64,000 nt of DNA from CAYUYM01 sp964449305 (GTDB lineage: Bacteria; Bacteroidota; Ignavibacteria; SZUA-365; CAYQST01). The notes beneath the pieces were generated by a model that saw nothing but the letters and a program-made list of their open reading frames with translations, was not told the origin of the DNA and searched no databases. Position 1 is the first letter of the stretch, and each line of letters opens with the position of its first letter. The translations under genes and the position numbers were made by a program. Location of the stretch: positions 5,577-69,576 of the forward strand of contig CAYUYM010000003.1 in the NCBI GenBank assembly GCA_964449305.1. Direction: 5' to 3'. Shown here in pieces: positions 9,510 through 17,986 of this stretch.

Positions 9510-9533
9510 ACCCCGCAGCCTGCTGGGCGGGGT
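9510..9533. terminator. Possible convergent terminator hairpin
   Basis: ACCCCG pairs with CGGGGT and CAGC with GCTG around a two-base loop, with a GG bulge. The hairpin sits exactly between the convergent stop codons of the 132-residue gene and the RNA methyltransferase gene. No strong T-run is present on either side, so its termination strength is uncertain. Confidence 0.35.
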
Positions 9534-10825
9534 CAGCGGCGTTCGAGGCCGATCATGGTCTCCACTGTCGCTGTCCCCGGAAAGGCGTCGAAGGGCTGGA
9601 TCCACGTTGGGCGGTAGCCTTCGATCTCCCACTGGCGCAGCTCTGCGGGGATGAGATCGATGTTGCAGAAAATGTGCAGAACGCGCGCGGGATCGGTGGA
9701 GGCGATGAACTCGATCACGCCATCACCGGCCCCCTTGCGCGGTGGATCGAGGAGGACGAGGTCGTTGGGTCCGGCCTTCACCATGACCCGTTCCAGGGAA
9801 TCCGGCGTGATGTCGCATCGGAAGAAGCGGACGTTTGCGGCCTTGTTGCGGCGGGCATTCTCGATCGCCGCTGCGTGGCCGAGCTGGGAGATCTCCGCGC
9901 CGAACACGCTCCTGGCCTTCGCGGCCATGTTCACGGCAAACAGACCATAACCGCTGTACAGGTCGTACAGCGCCGTCGTTTCATCCGGTGCAAGAAAGCC
10001 CTCCGCTGCATCGACCATGGCGTCCACGATGGAGGAATTCACCTGGGAAAACGCCAGGGGATGATACAGGAAGGCCCTGCCACGGCTGCGCTGAAAGATC
10101 GACGGCTTTCCGTACAGCTTCTTGAACACCGGCGCGGCATTCGGATCCCTCGATCCCAGGTAATACCGACCGTCCGAGGAGTCCTCGTAGAGGAACACGC
10201 CCACCACGGAGGGGAAGGTCTGCGTCAGGGATTTCGACAGGGCGTTCATCGATCGTATCAGCCCGGCATCAATCGCGTCGACCGTGAGGATGACGGTCTG
10301 CTCCTCGTAGCCGCCCTTGATCACCACGTTGCGCAGGATGCCGTCGAGCCTCCGGATCCGCAGCGTCTGAAGGCGGTCGCGGATGAACGTGTAGAGATCC
10401 GCATGCTTGGGGGGCTCGATGGCGCAGCGCAGGGGCTCGAAGGGCCGGACCACGCCGTCGATGCCGGTCTCGAGGAGACACAGACGCAATCCCGCGCGAC
10501 CGAAAATGGCGCGGCGCTTTGTGGTGGTCCGGTAATGCCGGCCATGGGGCGACCTGATGGGCGCCGGCACGGTGAGCTGCGACAGGTGCAGCTTCCAGAA
10601 GTCCTGCAGCGCAGCGGAACGACAGGCGTATTCCTGGTCGTAGGCCAGTCGCGATGCGTGGCAGATGCGGCATGCCTCGTTCACCGGGGACCGGCATTCC
10701 TGCCGTTCCAACGTGGGGCGGGGTGCCGTGGATGCCTGGATCCGGGCACGAAGCAGATCTTCGAAGCGTGTGGGTGTGGCCATGGTGGTTCGTGGTGGAA
10801 TGATGAACGAGATGCCTTGTGTCAT
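9533..10825 (-). CDS. TrmA/RumA-family RNA (uracil-5-)-methyltransferase
   Basis: An S-adenosylmethionine-dependent RNA methyltransferase of about 430 residues. The C-terminal Rossmann domain has 'DLYSGYGLFA' (SAM motif I), 'LLDPPRKGAG' (motif IV) and 'HIFCNID', which carries the catalytic Cys. The terminal 'FPGT..VETM' matches the FPxTxHVE signature, although its His is replaced. The N-terminal region has C-x7-C-x2-C, resembling the RumA iron-sulfur cluster site with longer spacing. I chose ATG 10825 because it forms an ATGA overlap with the stop of the upstream aroBA gene and has GAAGG just before it; ATG 10783 (MATPTRF) is the alternative. Target, tRNA or 23S rRNA, is not decidable from sequence. 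It is translationally coupled to the aromatic pathway genes. Confidence 0.88.
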   Translation of the reverse strand: MTQGISFIIPPRTTMATPTRFEDLLRARIQASTAPRPTLERQECRSPVNEACRICHASRLAYDQEYACRSAALQDFWKLHLSQLTVPAPIRSPHGRHYRTTTKRRAIFGRAGLRLCLLETGIDGVVRPFEPLRCAIEPPKHADLYTFIRDRLQTLRIRRLDGILRNVVIKGGYEEQTVILTVDAIDAGLIRSMNALSKSLTQTFPSVVGVFLYEDSSDGRYYLGSRDPNAAPVFKKLYGKPSIFQRSRGRAFLYHPLAFSQVNSSIVDAMVDAAEGFLAPDETTALYDLYSGYGLFAVNMAAKARSVFGAEISQLGHAAAIENARRNKAANVRFFRCDITPDSLERVMVKAGPNDLVLLDPPRKGAGDGVIEFIASTDPARVLHIFCNIDLIPAELRQWEIEGYRPTWIQPFDAFPGTATVETMIGLERR

Positions 10826-13107
10826 CCGCCTTCGGTGTCCGGCTCCACCTCCCAGCCAGCCTCGCGCACGTGATCCCAGAATTCCGGACAGGATTTGGTG
10901 ACGCACCACGGATCGGTGATCGACAGCGGACCAAGAAGCAGGGACAGCAGCACGGCGGCGAAGACCATGCGATGGTCGGCGTGCGTGACGACGACGCGCG
11001 TCGCCGGCACCCCGCCGGCCGCCTGCGGCGGGAGGCGCAACCAGTCGGAACCGGTCTCCACTGTGATGCCGATTCCCCGCAGTGCAGAGGCGAGATCGTC
11101 GAGACGGTTGGATTCCTTGTGACGGAGATGCGCGATGCGGGTGAAACGCACCGGCACGGCGGCGCGAAGGGCGTATGCCACGAGCAGCGGGGCAAGGTCG
11201 GGCGCGTTGGAGAGATCGATGTCGCAGCCGTTGTTCCGATCGGCCGCGTCGATCGCATCCATGATCTGCAGCACCGCTGCATCCGGATGTCCGGCCGACG
11301 CATCCACGGGACCGGGATCCACCGGCAGACCGAGCCGCGAGGCGATCCTCCAGATGGCGAGTGCCGAGGCATCGGGCGGGATGATGAAACGAACCGGTTC
11401 CGTGATGCCCGTCGGCGGGTTCAATGCGATCACATCACGGGAGCGGAGCACCTCCACGCCCACCGATGCGAGCATCGACAGTGTCATGTCCAGATACCCC
11501 TCACTCACCGCCTCGCCGACAAGACGCAGGGTCATGGGTCCATCCGCTGCGAGGGCGAGCATCGCGAGTGCCGAGGCGTACTGCGACGAACCCGCGACGT
11601 CGATGTCCATGGAACGTGGCACGGACTCCCAGCCGCGCACCTCCCAACCTGGGCCGTCGCCGGTGTCGATGCGGTCGATGTGTGCACCGCCCCGGCGCAG
11701 GGCAGCGATGAGCGGCTCATGCGGACGGCGCAGGAGTTGCGGATCCGCGATGATGCGGGTCACACCAGGGCGCAGCGCGGCGAGCGCAAGCAGGAAGCGA
11801 AGCGTGGTGCCGCCGGCTCCCGCATGAAGCGTGAGTGGCGCGTGCAGCTCCGCCGCCGCATGCGCCGGATCCATCGGGGTCACGTGGAAGCCATCCGGCG
11901 TGTCGTCCACCCGCCTGCCAAGTGCGCGCAGGGCTGCCGTGAGCCGGCGCACATCGTCGGCATCCGAGCGGCCGGTGATCGTGGTCGACACTGGAAGCAG
12001 GGCGGCGATGATGAGGGCCCGGTTGAGCTCGGATTTCCCGGCCCCCGGTCGGGGTGCGCTGGGACGGGGCGTGCGCAGCACCACTCGCACAGGCGTCCCG
12101 GCATGCCATGCCTGGCAGCGGTGCAGGGCGGCGATCCAGTCGTGCGCTGTCGGTTCCGTCGTCACAAGCGGTCGTCCGGGTGCCTCAAGCACGACGCTGT
12201 GCAGCCGCCCACGCGCGTGCTTCTTGTCGCGCCCGATGGCGCGCAACAGCGGTTCCTCCGCCACCGGGGTGGTGAGCGGCCGCAGAAGGGGATGGAGCAG
12301 ACGCAGCCATCGTGCGGATGTCGCGGAATCCAGACCGAAGCGTGTGGAGAGATCGATCGCGGCGGCAAGACCCCAGGCCACCGCCTGACCATGGGACAGC
12401 CCCTGCAGCAACTCCAGCGCATGCGCGAGCGTGTGCCCCAGGTTCAACACGATGCGGAGTCCCTGCGTCTCCCGTGGATCCGCCTCCACGACGCCGAGCT
12501 TCACACCGATCGCAGTGTCGATCAGCCCGCCGAGTTCTTCACGGATCTCGTGAAATGGCGCCGCGAGGAGCGCACCCAGCCCGCCGCCCGCGGCGATGGA
12601 GTCGAGCCGGTCGGTCGCACCGAGCATGAGGACCTTGACGAGCTCCGCCATGCCATCGGCCCGTGCCCGGAGCGGAAGCGTTTCAAGCGCCTGCTCGATG
12701 ATGTATGTCCGGGCCGCAGGGTGAAAGGTGCCGATCTGATTCTTGTGCCCGCCAAGATTGAGGGCGGTTTTTCCACCGTGTGCCGAATCCACCATCGCCA
12801 GAAGCGTGGTCGGGACGTGCCACAGGTCGACGCCGCGCCAAAGGATTGACGCCAAAAATCCGACGGCGTCGCCCACCGAGCCTCCACCGACGGCGACAAG
12901 CGTCATGGGCCGCGACGAGCGGCGCCGCAGCACCTGCTCCGCGAGGGATTCGATCGAGGCGAGCGTCTTGAGTCCCTCGCCGCCTGCAACGGGGATGGGA
13001 TGGGGCAATGCACGGATGAGTGTGTCGGGAAGCGTGCTGTCGCACAGCACCACGCAGGAATCGTCGAACGGGATGTCGCCCATGGAACGCAGGCGGATGG
13101 GCATCAT
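10822..13107 (-). CDS. aroBA: Fused 3-dehydroquinate synthase / EPSP synthase (AroB-AroA)
   Basis: One uninterrupted frame of about 761 residues encodes two shikimate enzymes. Residues about 1-340 are 3-dehydroquinate synthase: 'VGGGSVGDAVGF' (NAD loop), 'HGGKTALN', 'NLGHTLAHALE' and 'LSHGQAVAWG' carry the zinc and catalytic residues. Residues about 350-761 are EPSP synthase: 'GKSELNRAL' (Lys/Ser/Arg), 'GGTTLRFL', 'SSQYASAL', 'NAPDLAPLL' with the catalytic Asp, 'RHKESNRL', 'DHRM' and 'VTKSCPEFW'. All key residues appear present, so both halves should be active. The AroB N-terminus is short by some tens of residues. I chose ATG 13107, preceded by GTGGGGG; ATG 13137 is also possible. aroC lies immediately upstream, and the methyltransferase start overlaps the stop codon. 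Confidence 0.93.
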   Translation of the reverse strand: MMPIRLRSMGDIPFDDSCVVLCDSTLPDTLIRALPHPIPVAGGEGLKTLASIESLAEQVLRRRSSRPMTLVAVGGGSVGDAVGFLASILWRGVDLWHVPTTLLAMVDSAHGGKTALNLGGHKNQIGTFHPAARTYIIEQALETLPLRARADGMAELVKVLMLGATDRLDSIAAGGGLGALLAAPFHEIREELGGLIDTAIGVKLGVVEADPRETQGLRIVLNLGHTLAHALELLQGLSHGQAVAWGLAAAIDLSTRFGLDSATSARWLRLLHPLLRPLTTPVAEEPLLRAIGRDKKHARGRLHSVVLEAPGRPLVTTEPTAHDWIAALHRCQAWHAGTPVRVVLRTPRPSAPRPGAGKSELNRALIIAALLPVSTTITGRSDADDVRRLTAALRALGRRVDDTPDGFHVTPMDPAHAAAELHAPLTLHAGAGGTTLRFLLALAALRPGVTRIIADPQLLRRPHEPLIAALRRGGAHIDRIDTGDGPGWEVRGWESVPRSMDIDVAGSSQYASALAMLALAADGPMTLRLVGEAVSEGYLDMTLSMLASVGVEVLRSRDVIALNPPTGITEPVRFIIPPDASALAIWRIASRLGLPVDPGPVDASAGHPDAAVLQIMDAIDAADRNNGCDIDLSNAPDLAPLLVAYALRAAVPVRFTRIAHLRHKESNRLDDLASALRGIGITVETGSDWLRLPPQAAGGVPATRVVVTHADHRMVFAAVLLSLLLGPLSITDPWCVTKSCPEFWDHVREAGWEVEPDTEGG

Positions 13108-13164
13108 GATGCGACCCCCACGAAGACCGCACAGCACGCACGCCGCCGCTGCAGCGACCGGCTG

Positions 13165-14187
13165 CTATGCACGATCCACCGCGGATGTGAGATGACAATC
13201 GGCGAGGACGAGCGCGGCCATGGCCTCCACAACGGGCACGATGCGCGGCGCGATGCAGGGATCGTGCCGCCCCCGCCTGGCCCATTCGCCGATGGAGGCG
13301 ACCGGCTTCACATGCACGCGCATGGTGATGCGGGATCCGGTGGTGATGCCGCCCTGGATGCCGTGCGCCCGGAGGGGGTGCCCCTGCTGCGTTCTGGCGA
13401 CCGCGTCGTGGAAGGCGGATCCGGGCAGCGCCGCCTCCGCTTCGGAGTCGCCGAGCGTCACTCCCGTCACACCACCGATGCTCATCAGAGCTCCTGCGAG
13501 CAGGGCCTTGGCCTTGTGGAACACCGGCTCTCCCAGCCCCGGCGGTGCGTTGTCAATCCACAACTCCACCACGCCGCCAAGGGAATCGCCGCCCAGGCGG
13601 CAGGCCTCAAGCTCGGCCATCATTGCCGCGGCGGCAGCCAGGTCGGGGCAGCGCGTGGGATGGGCATCCACGGCGATGCGCGTCAGGGGATCCGGAACCA
13701 TGCCGGCATCGATGCAGCCGATGCGTCGCACGAACGCCACGATGCTCATCGTCGACGGCAGGATGCGCTCGGCCACCACACCTCCGATGACGCGCGACAG
13801 CGTCTCCCGGCCCGACGACCGCCCTCCGCCGCGCCAGTCGCGCCGGCCGTACTTCGCCATCCACACCGCGTCGGCATGGCCGGGGCGCATGTCTCCCGGT
13901 GCATGGTCCGCGGAGCGCGCATCGGTGTTGCGGACGATGACGGCGATGGGTGTGCCGAGCGTCGCACCCTCGAACACGCCCGAGAGGATTTCCGGCGCGT
14001 CGGGCTCGGAGCGTGACGTGGTGATGGACGATTGTCCCGGCCGCCTCCGCGAAAGTGCGGCATGGAAGTCGGCCTCCGACAGAGGGATGCCGGCCGGACA
14101 GCCATCAATCACCGCACCCAGTGCGGGACCATGGGATTCACCGAAGGTCGTCAGTGTGAGGATATGTCCAAAGGTGTTGCCACGCAT
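13165..14187 (-). CDS. aroC: Chorismate synthase
   Basis: The 340-residue enzyme converts EPSP to chorismate with reduced flavin as cofactor. It carries the family signatures 'GNTFGHILTLTTFGESHG' at the N-terminus (the FGESHG FMN/His site), 'RRRPGQSSITTSR', 'RPGHADAVWMAKYG' and 'GGGRSSGRETLSRV'. The 'GGVVAE' and 'GIQGGITTG' segments match the substrate and FMN loops. It is slightly shorter than the usual 350-365 residues. It lies 57 bases (27 with the longer aroBA start) before the fused gene on the same strand, so three steps of the pathway (AroB, AroA, AroC) come from two adjacent genes. It is divergent from the B12-regulated btuB transcript. Confidence 0.95.
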   Translation of the reverse strand: MRGNTFGHILTLTTFGESHGPALGAVIDGCPAGIPLSEADFHAALSRRRPGQSSITTSRSEPDAPEILSGVFEGATLGTPIAVIVRNTDARSADHAPGDMRPGHADAVWMAKYGRRDWRGGGRSSGRETLSRVIGGVVAERILPSTMSIVAFVRRIGCIDAGMVPDPLTRIAVDAHPTRCPDLAAAAAMMAELEACRLGGDSLGGVVELWIDNAPPGLGEPVFHKAKALLAGALMSIGGVTGVTLGDSEAEAALPGSAFHDAVARTQQGHPLRAHGIQGGITTGSRITMRVHVKPVASIGEWARRGRHDPCIAPRIVPVVEAMAALVLADCHLTSAVDRA

Positions 14188-14216
14188 GGAGACAACATCG
14201 GAAAAAAGGGGGAGAA

Positions 14217-14246
14217 TTTGTAATTCCGCCGGAAATGTCTAGTTTG
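14217..14246 (+). promoter_or_regulatory. Candidate promoter for the cobalamin riboswitch transcript
   Basis: TTTG at 14217-14220 is followed after 19 bases by TAGTTTG at 14240-14246. This resembles the Bacteroidetes -33 TTTG / -7 TAnnTTTG promoter but is one base short in the -7 element. Transcription would start near 14255, shortly before the riboswitch P1 stem at 14271. The position is right but the consensus match is imperfect. Confidence 0.35.
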
Positions 14247-14270
14247 CATCGCCTTCTGTTCTTTGTCATA

Positions 14271-14431
14271 CCGATGCGGTTTTCCATCGCGTGAAATGAA
14301 AAGAGAACGCCGTGCAAATCGGCGACTGCCCCGCAACTGTAAGCGGGTGGTATCGCGCACAGCCACTGGATCACACCGGGAAGGCGCGCTGAGCATCCCA
14401 CCCCCGCAAGTCAGGAGACCTGCCACATCGG
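14271..14431 (+). ncRNA. Cobalamin (AdoCbl-type) riboswitch
   Basis: The aptamer is bounded by a P1 stem, CCGATG at 14271-14276 with CATCGG at 14426-14431. Inside are the hallmark conserved elements: the 'GACTGCCCCGCAACTGTAAGCGG' type core around 14324-14346, the B12-box core GCCACTGG at 14362-14369, 'GGGAAGGC' and 'AAGTCAGGAGACCTGCC'. Order and spacing match the class I cobalamin riboswitch. It lies in the leader of a btuB-type receptor gene. A hairpin with a T-run at 14508-14530 between aptamer and gene suggests control by premature termination when cobalamin is bound. Confidence 0.95.
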
Positions 14432-14507
14432 ATTCACACAGCCTTCGCGGGTGAGGACTGGTGCCTGGTGTCTTCGTTTCACCGAACGACTCCATCATTT
14501 CCGCCAC

Positions 14508-14530
14508 CCCCGTACGCATACGGGGTTTTT
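14508..14530 (+). terminator. Riboswitch expression-platform terminator/attenuator
   Basis: CCCCGTA (14508-14514) and TACGGGG (14519-14525) form a perfect seven-pair stem around CGCA, followed by TTTTT. It stands between the cobalamin aptamer and the btuB start codon, the expected position of an intrinsic terminator in the expression platform. The anti-terminator partner was not identified. Confidence 0.75.
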
Positions 14531-14591
14531 GGTTTCCACCCAATGTCGCATCCCGTCGGGCTGTTTCTCTCCCACTCACACTCCCCACCGG

Positions 14592-16514
14592 ATGCTTCGT
14601 CGCTTCTTCATGATCCTCCTGCTCTCCGTTCCCTGCACCAATGCGCAGGACACGGCGGTGTATCGCGTGATGCAGCCGATGCTTGTCACCGGCACACGCT
14701 TGGAGGACGTGGGCTCCACCTCCCCCGCACCGGAGGAGCGCATTGATGCGGCCCGGCTTGCAGCCGATCCCGTGCGTTCCCTCGCCGATGTGCTGGGGAC
14801 GGCAGCCGGCACCGCCCTGCGCCTCTACGGCGCCGACGGTGGCCTGCAGACCGCATCCGTCCGGGGTCTCGGGCCGGAGTATGCCATCGTGTACTTCAAT
14901 GGCATTCGCCTCAACGACGCCCAGAACGGCCTCGTAAACACCACCGCCCTGCGCCTGACAGGCATCGGAGGCATCACCATCGCCCGCGGCGGATTCTCCT
15001 CACTCTACGGCGCCGATGCCGCCGGGGGGGTGATCTCCATCCAGACGGCGCCATCCGGGCCGCGTCTCGAGGTGACCGCGGGAACCGGCTCCTATGGACG
15101 TCGATCCATCGAGGGCTCGACGCACCTGGGCATCGGAACGGCCGGTGTGCGTCTGTCGGCATTCTACGAGGAGGCAGACAACGACTATCCCTCGCGCGTC
15201 CCGGTGCTCCAGCCGGCGGTCATGGCCATACGCGACAATGCGGGCTTCCTCACAACGGGCGCCCGGGGCGAGCTTGTGGCTCCGATCGCCGCATCCGTCC
15301 TCACCGCCTTTGGCCAGTACTCCCGGCTCGAGGCCGGCATCCCCGGCGCCTGGCTCCAGGTGGCGCAGGGGCGCGCCCATCAGGGGGACCGTGAGGCCCT
15401 CGCTGGCGCGGCGTGGCGCCTCTCCTTCGCTCGTGACTGGACGCTGACGCTCTCCCCCTCCCTGCGGTGGACCTGGTCGCACTACCTCGATCCCGACCTC
15501 GTCAGCAATGGCATCCCGCTCGACACGCGGCACGAGAATCTGTCACTCGCCTTCACTGCCGGTGTGGATGCGCGCCTTTCCGACATCGCCCGTGGGGCCG
15601 CCGGTCTGGAGATCACCGCCGCCCGCCTCCGGTCCGATGGCGTGGCCGGCGAGCCGCAAAGAACCGTGATGGCCGCGTATGCGACCATGGACCTCCGCAT
15701 TCTCCAGCACGTGCACATCTTTCCATCCATCCGGCTGGATCATGCTCGCGATCTGCCCGGAGAAACGTCCCACACCGTGGCATCACCTGGTGTGGGCCTC
15801 ACCTGGGATCCGATCCCGGACCGCCTCACCGTGCGCATGCATGGCTCGCTGGGCTTCCGCCTCCCCACCTTCAACCAGTTGTACTGGAATCCCGGCGGCA
15901 ATCCCGATCTGCGTCCCGAGCGATCCCGTTCGATCGATGCAGGACTGCTCATCACACCGGCGGATTGGCCCGCCCGTTTCGAGGCCACCGTGTTTGTCCA
16001 CGACATCACAGATCGCATCGTCTGGGCACCTGGCGCCGGACAGATCTGGCGGCCCACCAACATCCAACATGTGCTCGCAACCGGCATCGAGGCGACAACC
16101 GGCCTGCGCCTGTGGAGCGACGACCTTGTGCTGCGCTGCAGCGCACAATGGACAAATGCCGTCAAGCGCAATGCCGCCTTCGCAGGTGACAACACCGCCG
16201 GCCGGATGCTGGTGTATGTCCCGATCTGGTCAGGAACCGCTTCGCTGATCGGCCGCCCGGTGGAGTGGTTGTCGGTGTCCGCTCTTGAGCGCATCACCGG
16301 AACGCAGTACACCACGGAAATCAACGACGCACACCTGCCGGCCTTCGCCGTCACCGACCTCGCAATCACCGGCACCATGCACATCGCCGGTGGCCTGATC
16401 CTTCGGGTGAAGGGCGAGGTGCTCAACCTGTTCGACGCGGACTATCAGGTGATCGCCTGGTTCCCCATGCCCCCGCGCAACTACCGTCTTTCCATCACCA
16501 CCTCACTTCCCTGA
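14592..16514 (+). CDS. btuB: TonB-dependent cobalamin receptor (BtuB-like)
   Basis: A 640-residue outer-membrane receptor. It has a signal peptide (MLRRFFMILLLSVP...NAQ), an N-terminal TonB-box-like stretch (MLVTGTRLE) and a plug domain (about residues 40-150, including 'VRGLGPEYAIVYFNGIRLND' and 'RGGFSSLYGADAAGGVISI'). A 22-strand barrel follows, ending in 'NYRLSITTSLP'. Plug motifs and length match the BtuB branch. The cobalamin riboswitch upstream gives the substrate. The ATG at 14592 was chosen because it begins the signal peptide; the frame is open from 14451 but the upstream part overlaps the leader RNA. The lipoprotein gene starts five bases after the stop codon. Confidence 0.92.
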   Translation: MLRRFFMILLLSVPCTNAQDTAVYRVMQPMLVTGTRLEDVGSTSPAPEERIDAARLAADPVRSLADVLGTAAGTALRLYGADGGLQTASVRGLGPEYAIVYFNGIRLNDAQNGLVNTTALRLTGIGGITIARGGFSSLYGADAAGGVISIQTAPSGPRLEVTAGTGSYGRRSIEGSTHLGIGTAGVRLSAFYEEADNDYPSRVPVLQPAVMAIRDNAGFLTTGARGELVAPIAASVLTAFGQYSRLEAGIPGAWLQVAQGRAHQGDREALAGAAWRLSFARDWTLTLSPSLRWTWSHYLDPDLVSNGIPLDTRHENLSLAFTAGVDARLSDIARGAAGLEITAARLRSDGVAGEPQRTVMAAYATMDLRILQHVHIFPSIRLDHARDLPGETSHTVASPGVGLTWDPIPDRLTVRMHGSLGFRLPTFNQLYWNPGGNPDLRPERSRSIDAGLLITPADWPARFEATVFVHDITDRIVWAPGAGQIWRPTNIQHVLATGIEATTGLRLWSDDLVLRCSAQWTNAVKRNAAFAGDNTAGRMLVYVPIWSGTASLIGRPVEWLSVSALERITGTQYTTEINDAHLPAFAVTDLAITGTMHIAGGLILRVKGEVLNLFDADYQVIAWFPMPPRNYRLSITTSLP

Positions 16515-16519
16515 ACACC

Positions 16520-17575
16520 ATGAACCGCCTCCTCTCCACACTGCTCCTCCTCACGGTCTCGCTTCTCCCCATGGCCTGCGACACCGACCCTGCTTCCCCG
16601 ACGCCTCCCGATGTCCCTGAGACCACCCATGCGCTGTATATCGTCAATGAAGGCAACTTCCAGCGCAACAATGCGGAGCTCAGCATCTTCATGCCGGATT
16701 CAGGTCGCGTCTACAACAACATCTTCAAGTCGCTCAACGATTTCGACCTGGGCGATACGGGGAACAGCATCACCCTGAGGGATGGCCGCGCCTACATCGT
16801 GGTCAACGGCTCCAACAAGGTGGAGATCCTCGACACAAAGACCAAGCTGCGTGTGGGGTCGATCCAATGCCCGGCGGGCTCGTCGCCACGGCATGTCGTG
16901 TTTGATGCGCATGGGCGGGCTTGCATCTCGAACCTCTACTCGAACAGCATCTCTGTCTATGATCTGGCGACATCGGTCTTCGTCCACACCATCCCCGTGG
17001 GCAACAATCCCGAGCAGATGCTGATCGATGGCACAACGCTCCTGGTAGCCAACAGCGGCTTCGGTGCCGGGCGCACGGTCTCCGTGGTGAACCTCGAAAC
17101 CGCCACCGTGGTGAAGGAACTGCACGTGTCCGACAACCCCATGTTCATCGAACGCCTGGGCACCACCCGTGCGCTCGTGCTCTGTTGCGGCGCATACAAC
17201 GATTTCACGGATCCGAACGACGATACACCTGGCATGCTCTTCACGGTGGACCTGACGCGGATGGTGCTCATCGACTCGATGGTGATCGCGGGGCATCCCC
17301 AGCGCCTGACCGTGGATGGAGCGGGCCATGTTTACACCGTCGGGTCCGGTGGCATCATGCGGATCGATCTGGCAACCGGAACGAGTGAGCCGGATTTCAT
17401 CCCCGGCTGGTACTACTCCGTGCTGTGCGATCCGGACCGCGGCGTGATCTACGTCACGGACCCGCTCGATTACGTGCAACCAGGACGGCTTCTCGTCTTC
17501 AGTCTTTCGGGTGAGAAACGTGCCGAATACCCGGTGGGTGTGATCCCCGGTGCGATGACGATCGACAGACACTGA
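16520..17575 (+). CDS. BtuG-like beta-propeller surface lipoprotein
   Basis: A lipoprotein of 351 residues: a hydrophobic signal ends in the lipobox LPMAC with the lipidated Cys at residue 20. The remainder consists of repeated blades of YncE/SMP-30-like type, with recurrent 'xxGRAYIVVNGSNKVEILD' and 'GNNPEQMLIDGTTLLVANSG' patterns. In Bacteroides, the corresponding protein BtuG (DUF5074 seven-bladed propeller) caps BtuB and binds cobalamin at the cell surface with very high affinity. Here a propeller lipoprotein lies five bases after btuB behind a cobalamin riboswitch, so the same role is a strong inference. It shares the riboswitch-controlled transcript. Confidence 0.85.
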   Translation: MNRLLSTLLLLTVSLLPMACDTDPASPTPPDVPETTHALYIVNEGNFQRNNAELSIFMPDSGRVYNNIFKSLNDFDLGDTGNSITLRDGRAYIVVNGSNKVEILDTKTKLRVGSIQCPAGSSPRHVVFDAHGRACISNLYSNSISVYDLATSVFVHTIPVGNNPEQMLIDGTTLLVANSGFGAGRTVSVVNLETATVVKELHVSDNPMFIERLGTTRALVLCCGAYNDFTDPNDDTPGMLFTVDLTRMVLIDSMVIAGHPQRLTVDGAGHVYTVGSGGIMRIDLATGTSEPDFIPGWYYSVLCDPDRGVIYVTDPLDYVQPGRLLVFSLSGEKRAEYPVGVIPGAMTIDRH

Positions 17576-17759
17576 CGGCTTTCCAGCTGCCGGGAGGAGC
17601 CCTGGAGTGGCCGGCCATCCCGGCGGTCCCGGTGAGGTGAAGCGGACGCCTTCGTATTACGATGGTGCCCCCCACCATGGTGCCGCGTCGTGACGCGGGG
17701 GTTACCATGGATGTTTCCGAATCGGCGAAAATGCGATGAATTGACCACCGCGTTTCTGC
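17576..17759 (+). other. Intergenic region with mutually exclusive hairpins
   Basis: The gap after the B12 uptake genes holds a compound stem-loop at 17675-17710: outer arms CCATGGT/ACCATGG and an inner arm CCGCGTC/GACGCGG. An upstream ATGGTG at 17662-17667 can pair with CACCAT at 17673-17678, which would disrupt the outer arm. No T-run follows. It may end the btuB transcript weakly or be a regulatory site just before the 17760 promoter. I see no open frame of substance here. Confidence 0.4.
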
Positions 17760-17788
17760 TTGACATCACCCGATGGCTTGGGTATATT
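17760..17788 (+). promoter_or_regulatory. Strong sigma-70-type promoter
   Basis: TTGACA at 17760-17765 and TATATT at 17783-17788 are separated by exactly 17 bases, an almost ideal housekeeping promoter. Transcription would begin near 17795 and leave a leader of about 190 bases before the MASE1-PAS gene. It gives the corrinoid/kinase operon its own promoter, separate from the riboswitch-controlled btuB transcript. Confidence 0.7.
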
Positions 17789-17986
17789 CACCTCAGCAAG
17801 GTCGGTTCCTCTCGCTCTCAAACGGGGCCGCCTGACGGCAGCTTCGTTTGATTGTGGCATCCATCCGGAGGATTTTTCGGAACTTTGACAGATCGCCCCG
17901 TTCAAACACGGTTGCCGTTTTTTCACCAGGGTGTTGTCTGATCAACGAATTCTCCTCACATCACAGCCTGCACGGCATCCCCGTCA

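Noticed and set aside
10819..12849. Long open frame (about 676 codons) on the plus strand opposite aroBA
   Set aside because: Rich in Arg, Gly and His with no motifs; typical antisense shadow in GC-rich DNA. The opposite strand has complete AroB and AroA motifs.
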